NCBI GenBank assembly: GCA_015056795.1
Contig: SVFO01000012.1
Location: 42,629 to 106,628 of the forward strand
DNA from: Lachnospiraceae bacterium
GTDB taxonomy: Bacteria > Bacillota > Clostridia > Lachnospirales > Lachnospiraceae
DNA: 64,000 bases
Direction of reading: 5' to 3'
Of the stretch, positions 61,246 to 64,000 are shown piece after piece. Position numbers and translations under genes: made by a program. Under the pieces are notes generated by a model that ran no database searches, was not told where the DNA came from, and worked only from the letters and a program-made list of their open reading frames with translations. Each line of letters opens with the position of its first letter. The stretch's first letter is position 1.

Positions 61246-63433
61246 GCAAGCATTGGAAGCACTGTTAAATGATATGTCAACGGAAGAAAAGGTAATGCAG
61301 CTGGTACAAATCTCGGGCTCTGAGTACGAGGCGGATGCAGAGATCACGGGAATTGAAAGAGGGCAGGTAAAAGATAACGTAAAAAGATTAGCTGGAAGTA
61401 CTTTGGGAATTTGGGGTAGCAAAAGGCTTAGAAAGATTCAGGAACAGTATATAAGCGAGCATCCTCATCATATTCCGCTCATGTTTATGCTTGATGTGAT
61501 ACATGGACATAAGACGGTTCTGCCTTGTCCGCTGGGCCAGGGAGCCACGTTTGATCCAGATGCGGTAAGGAAGGGCGCGGAATTACAGGCACGGGAGGCC
61601 GCGGCCGACGGTGTTCATGCCACGTTCTCCCCGATGGCTGATCTTTGCAGAGATGCGAGATGGGGTAGAATTATGGAATCCACAGGGGAGGACAAGCTCC
61701 TAAATTCCCGCATGTCGAAAGCCATGGTCGAGGGATATCAGGGTGATGATTTAAAGGATCCTACCCATGTTGCGGCTTGTGTTAAGCATTTTGCAGCTTA
61801 TGGTGCTGCCGAAGGTGGAAGAGATTATAACAACACTGAGCTTTCTGAGCATACGCTTAGGGAGTACTATCTTCGGGCATATGGCGAAGCCATAAAGAAA
61901 AATCCTGTCATGGTGATGTCTTCTTTTAACAGTATCAACGGAATTCCTGCTACTGGAAATCAATTCCTTATGAAAAAGATCTTAAGGGAAGAGTTTGGCT
62001 TTCAGGGAGTGCTGATCTCTGACTGGGGTGCCGTAGGAGAGATGATTAATCATGGGTTTGCCGAGGACCAGAAGGATGCTGCTTTGAAGGGAATGATGGC
62101 AGGCGTGGACATCGACATGTGTTCAGGCTGCTACAGTGCCTATCTCGAAGAGCTGGTGAACGAAGGAGCAGTCTCCATGGAGATGCTTGATGAGGCGGTT
62201 CTAAGGGTACTCAATATGAAAAATGACCTTGGACTCTTTGAGGATCCTTACAGGGGGCTGACCATGGAGTCTGGTCCCGTGATAACTAAAGAAAGCAGGC
62301 AGCTTGCAAGGGAGGCTGTTACGGCAAGCCTTGTTCTTCTTGAGAATAAGGAAAATACACTGCCACTCAGAAAAGAAAAGCTAGCCTTTGTCGGTCCATA
62401 TGCCGATACCAAAAGACTTCAGAGCTCATGGGCTTTTTCAGGAGAGGATGAGAACACGGTAACCGTATGGGAAGCTGCTTCGGAGGTATGCGAGCCAGAA
62501 CTCATAAAGTTAGCTGTGGGTTGCACCATGTTAGATCAGGATGCCATGACTGCACGAGAGATCTGTCACGTGGATCACTGGCAGGAGAAAAATGACGAGC
62601 TTCTGGCAGAAGCCATTCATGCTGCAAAGTGGGCGGATACCGTTATTATATGCCTCGGAGAGGACATTGCGCAGTCTGGGGAAGCCACAAGTAAGGCGAG
62701 CCTTAAGCTCCCTATGGTACAGCTTCGACTGCTAAATGAGATGAAGAAAACAGGGAAAAAGATCGTAACGCTTATCTTTACGGGGAGACCTCTTGAACTA
62801 AAGGAAGTAAGGGAGCTTTCGGATGCTTTGATGGTATGTTGGCTGCCTGGAACCGAAGGGGGACATGGAGTGGTTGACGTCTTGATGGGAAAGGCCTCGC
62901 CCTCGGGAAGGCTTTCCGTGAGTTTTCCGTATACCGTAGGGCAGGAGCCGTTGCATTATGACATGTATCCTACGGGCCGTCCTAAGCCAGAAAATGGACC
63001 GGGACCCTATACTTCAAGGTATCTTGATTGCGAGAATGGGGCGCTCTACCCTTTTGGATACGGACTTTCGTATACGACCTTCGAATATACTGACGCAAAG
63101 CTGAGCGCGCAAACGATGTCAGCTTCTGATACCATTACTGCTTCCGTAACCGTCAGAAATACTGGAGACAGGAAGGGAAGCGCTACGGTTCAGCTTTATG
63201 TCAGAGACGTCACGGGGAGCCGCGTACGACCAATCAGAGAGTTGGCTGATTTTAAGAAGATTTCTTTAGAGCCTGGAGCAGAAGAGAAGGTAAGCTTCAC
63301 TATCAGTGAGGAAATGCTTCGCTTTTGGACGGCAGAAGAAAAATGGGCAAGTGAGGAAGGAAAATTCCGCGTTTGGATCTGCGACAATAGCTGCGATGGA
63401 ATCCCGCTAGAATTTCAGTTGAAAAATCGGTAG
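61238..63433 (+). CDS. Beta-glucosidase, glycoside hydrolase family 3
   Basis: 731 residues of the BglX type. The N-terminal TIM barrel has MLDVIHGHKTVLPCPLGQG, the KHFAAYG segment, and nucleophile Asp262 in SDWG; the second domain has LPGTEGGHGVVDVLMG, and a fibronectin-like C-terminal domain follows (ATVQLYVRDVTGS). No signal peptide, so it acts in the cytoplasm on imported beta-glucosides or similar oligosaccharides. The ATG overlaps the end of a 49-codon ORF. Confidence 0.94.
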   Translation: MDKQALEALLNDMSTEEKVMQLVQISGSEYEADAEITGIERGQVKDNVKRLAGSTLGIWGSKRLRKIQEQYISEHPHHIPLMFMLDVIHGHKTVLPCPLGQGATFDPDAVRKGAELQAREAAADGVHATFSPMADLCRDARWGRIMESTGEDKLLNSRMSKAMVEGYQGDDLKDPTHVAACVKHFAAYGAAEGGRDYNNTELSEHTLREYYLRAYGEAIKKNPVMVMSSFNSINGIPATGNQFLMKKILREEFGFQGVLISDWGAVGEMINHGFAEDQKDAALKGMMAGVDIDMCSGCYSAYLEELVNEGAVSMEMLDEAVLRVLNMKNDLGLFEDPYRGLTMESGPVITKESRQLAREAVTASLVLLENKENTLPLRKEKLAFVGPYADTKRLQSSWAFSGEDENTVTVWEAASEVCEPELIKLAVGCTMLDQDAMTAREICHVDHWQEKNDELLAEAIHAAKWADTVIICLGEDIAQSGEATSKASLKLPMVQLRLLNEMKKTGKKIVTLIFTGRPLELKEVRELSDALMVCWLPGTEGGHGVVDVLMGKASPSGRLSVSFPYTVGQEPLHYDMYPTGRPKPENGPGPYTSRYLDCENGALYPFGYGLSYTTFEYTDAKLSAQTMSASDTITASVTVRNTGDRKGSATVQLYVRDVTGSRVRPIRELADFKKISLEPGAEEKVSFTISEEMLRFWTAEEKWASEEGKFRVWICDNSCDGIPLEFQLKNR

Positions 63434-63455
63434 TTGCTCGTTGGAAAAACAAGTC

Positions 63456-63515
63456 TTGCAGATGATATTACAATATGGTAAAGTGTTAATATGTTCTGGT
63501 GGGATTTTACCATAT
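63456..63515 (+). promoter_or_regulatory. Promoter with inverted repeat before the DUF4177-like gene
   Basis: TTGCAG (63456-63461), 17 bases, TAAAGT (63479-63484). ATATGGTAAA (63473-63482), overlapping the -10 box, is a perfect inverted repeat of TTTACCATAT (63506-63515), which suggests an operator or a leader hairpin. Confidence 0.5.
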
Positions 63516-63575
63516 CAAACAGTGAGATGAATTCACAAAAGGATAAAAGGCGGAAGCCTATCATTGGGAGGGCAT

Positions 63576-63890
63576 ATGAAAGAGAATTCAAAGTGCGGTG
63601 AAATGGCTGGAGAGCAGTCTGAAGAGAAGATTATGGAGCTGAATGATATTTATGAATATGACGTCGTGTCTATTCTGGACAAAGATCATGGTGGCGTGGA
63701 CACGGAACGGATGAGCGAGGTAATTGCTTTTCATGCCAGCAAGGGATGGAGACTTGTGTTTGCGTTTTCAAATGAAATTGGACATGATTCCTCTTTGTCG
63801 GAATTGGGAGGAGTCTCGATTGGAATTAATTCGACGATTGATCAGAATGTGTTGATTTTTGAAAGATGCGTGAAACGGTATAACAGGTAA
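63576..63890 (+). CDS. DUF4177-like small protein
   Basis: 104 residues. After a charged N-terminus (about 25 residues), YEYDVVSILDKDHGGVD leads into HASKGWRLVFAFSNEIG and FERCV, the compact fold seen in DUF4177 proteins. Function unknown. GGGAGGG is well placed before ATG 63576; codons upstream to TTG 63564 are not needed. It has its own promoter and a terminator, so it stands alone. Confidence 0.78.
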   Translation: MKENSKCGEMAGEQSEEKIMELNDIYEYDVVSILDKDHGGVDTERMSEVIAFHASKGWRLVFAFSNEIGHDSSLSELGGVSIGINSTIDQNVLIFERCVKRYNR

Positions 63891-63903
63891 AAAAATAAAT
63901 ATC

Positions 63904-63945
63904 AAAAAACACCTCCGAACCGAATAAGGTTCAGGGGTGTTTTTT
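63904..63945. terminator. Bidirectional intrinsic terminator
   Basis: AAAAACACC (63905-63913) pairs with GGTGTTTTT (63936-63944), and GAACC with GGTTC inside it. A-run and T-run flank it, so it can end transcription from both strands. Confidence 0.85.
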
Positions 63946-63961
63946 CTGATGAAGCGTAGGT

Positions 63962-64000
63962 TTACTTAGACAGGTCAAGCTTACGCCGTAAACGCCTTTT
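63962..64000 (-). CDS. C-terminal end of a gene on the - strand (partial)
   Basis: On the - strand an open frame enters from the right edge and stops at TAA (complement of 63962-63964), ending RRLRRKLDLSK. Its place just behind a bidirectional terminator supports a real convergent gene, but twelve codons are too few to identify it. Confidence 0.35.
   Translation of the reverse strand, partial: KRRLRRKLDLSK

Overview
The window reads as chromosome of an anaerobic, endospore-forming Firmicute, most likely a Lachnospiraceae-type clostridium. The evidence is the oxygen-independent (CbiD/CbiG) cobalamin pathway, a mraZ-to-ftsZ division cluster running straight into spoIIGA-sigE, a sigG gene, strong GGAGG ribosome sites with frequent GTG/TTG starts, and gut-type GH2, GH3 and GH105 glycosidases. 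The species is not determined here. No tRNA, rRNA, CRISPR array, phage or transposase gene was seen.

Region 1 (1-27.7 kb) is a large cobalamin locus on the + strand: cobQ tail, cobT, cobU, a GGDEF cyclase, cobS, two histidine phosphatases (one a CobC), a second degenerate CobU, cbiB, a C69 dipeptidase, cobD, cbiC, cbiD and, after an interruption, cbiF, cbiG, cbiH, a cbiJ-cbiE-cbiT fusion, cbiA and a cysteine-rich small protein. Between cbiD and cbiF (13.1-21.2 kb) sit genes with no evident B12 role: LRR protein, carbonic anhydrase (the only well-supported complete gene on the - strand here), hotdog thioesterase, NUDIX-HD protein, membrane protein, beta-lactamase-like hydrolase, DUF4832 protein and an Ldh_2 dehydrogenase. 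The cobalt chelatase, CbiL and the corrinoid adenosyltransferase are not in the window. Three copies of a 75-base palindromic element with covarying stems lie in this half, and several Cbi proteins carry low-complexity or tandem-repeat insertions.

Region 2 (27.7-33.4 kb) holds a small unknown protein, a four-gene surface-glycan cassette (acyltransferase-3, GT2, PIG-L deacetylase, LpxD-like acyltransferase) and ychF. Behind ychF is a gene-free stretch of about 460 bases with nested hairpins, a three-way-junction palindrome and a possible small RNA ending in an intrinsic terminator.

Region 3 (33.7-51.7 kb) is the division/sporulation block: mraZ, rsmH, ftsL, two class B PBPs, murD, ftsW, murA, divIB/ftsQ, ftsZ, spoIIGA, sigE. 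mraZ is preceded by five 10-bp-phased GTG/TGG boxes that look like a MraZ operator. spoIIGA has a promoter with the unusually long spacer known from spoIIG. spoIIGA appears frameshifted at a homopolymer and runs 190 bases into sigE. sigG, normally next to sigE, is inverted and separated from it by a small gene and lacZ.

Region 4 (51.7-64 kb) is accessory: decayed kinase and GH105 remnants, lipoproteins, an AAA ATPase, a radical SAM enzyme, an APH-like kinase, a CPBP protease, a TetR-membrane protein pair with a palindromic operator, a ZIP transporter, a DUF4272 protein, a GH3 beta-glucosidase preceded by an overlapping 49-codon ORF, and a DUF4177-like protein.
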